NCBI GenBank assembly: GCA_031282435.1
Contig: JAITDS010000132.1
Coordinates: forward strand, 1-37,091
Source of the DNA: Spirochaetaceae bacterium
Lineage (GTDB): Bacteria > Spirochaetota > Spirochaetia > Treponematales > Breznakiellaceae
Direction of reading: 5' to 3'
DNA: 37,091 nt
Under the pieces are notes generated by a model. It did no database searches, was not told where the DNA came from, and worked only from the letters and a program-made list of their open reading frames with translations. The translations under genes were made by a program, and so were the position numbers. Below, piece by piece: positions 36,881 to 37,091 of this stretch; within the stretch, counting starts at the first letter, position 1; every line of letters begins with the position of its first letter.

Positions 36881-37091
36881 ATGACAAATATGTTCTGTTA
36901 TCAATGCGAACAAACCGCAGGCGGAAAAGCCTGCACGGGAAAGGCGGGAGTATGCGGGAAAACGGCGGAGGTCGCGCTGTTGCAAGATAAGCTGACCGGA
37001 GAGCTTATAACGCTGGCGAAAGTAGCAAACCGGCATAAGCCTTCCGCCCGTACTCTCAGACTCATGTTGGAAGGACTCTTCGCAACGGTTA
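36881..37091 (+). CDS. hcp: Hybrid cluster protein (Hcp), 5' part only; runs off the window
   Basis: MTNMFCYQCEQTAGGKACTGKAGVCGKTAEVALLQDKLTGELI; C-x2-C-x8-C-x6-C cluster; RBS GGAGG. Confidence 0.93.
   Translation, partial: MTNMFCYQCEQTAGGKACTGKAGVCGKTAEVALLQDKLTGELITLAKVANRHKPSARTLRLMLEGLFATV

Noticed and set aside
1-37091. CRISPR array
   Set aside because: No regularly spaced direct repeats with unique spacers; the dispersed repeats are scattered and of unequal spacing.
1-37091. Defence system or prophage island
   Set aside because: Genes are housekeeping, transport and cell-shape functions; the CPBP protease alone is not evidence of a defence locus.

Overview
The window looks like chromosomal DNA from a spirochaete, probably Treponema-like. 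This is inferred from gene content: a tatT-tatP-tatQM TRAP cluster, mreBCD and many treponeme-style TPR/lipoprotein genes. Genes I can support: an ArsR/CadC regulator with a P-type metal ATPase; a complete branched-chain amino-acid-type ABC operon (liv); a transglutaminase-TPR fusion protein; a CDP-alcohol phosphatidyltransferase; TRAP TatT/TatP/TatQM; a phosphohexomutase; mreB/C/D; cobT; rsmA; a ComEC-like protein; a PilZ protein; a CPBP protease; xylA; glgC; and a Crp/Fnr regulator divergent from a truncated hcp. I saw no tRNA, rRNA or CRISPR. The most interesting material is intergenic. (1) A dispersed structured element, 4 copies, has a constant scaffold (GCGCAAGSGATWGWAG / AGCGGATAGCCCGG / ATGCGCCCAAATT) whose intervening stems differ completely in sequence but stay self-complementary, with strand-specific G-U wobbles. 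It resembles, from memory, the orphan Flavo-1 RNA motif. (2) A MITE-like family has TIR CAGGGCGRGCGCRTAT. One copy interrupts an IS21-like terminal repeat, so the empty site and a 9-bp duplication can be reconstructed. (3) A ~48-bp GC-rich dispersed repeat is present in 4 copies. (4) A 72-nt perfect three-way-junction palindrome lies between xylA and glgC. All readings were done by eye; no database search was run.
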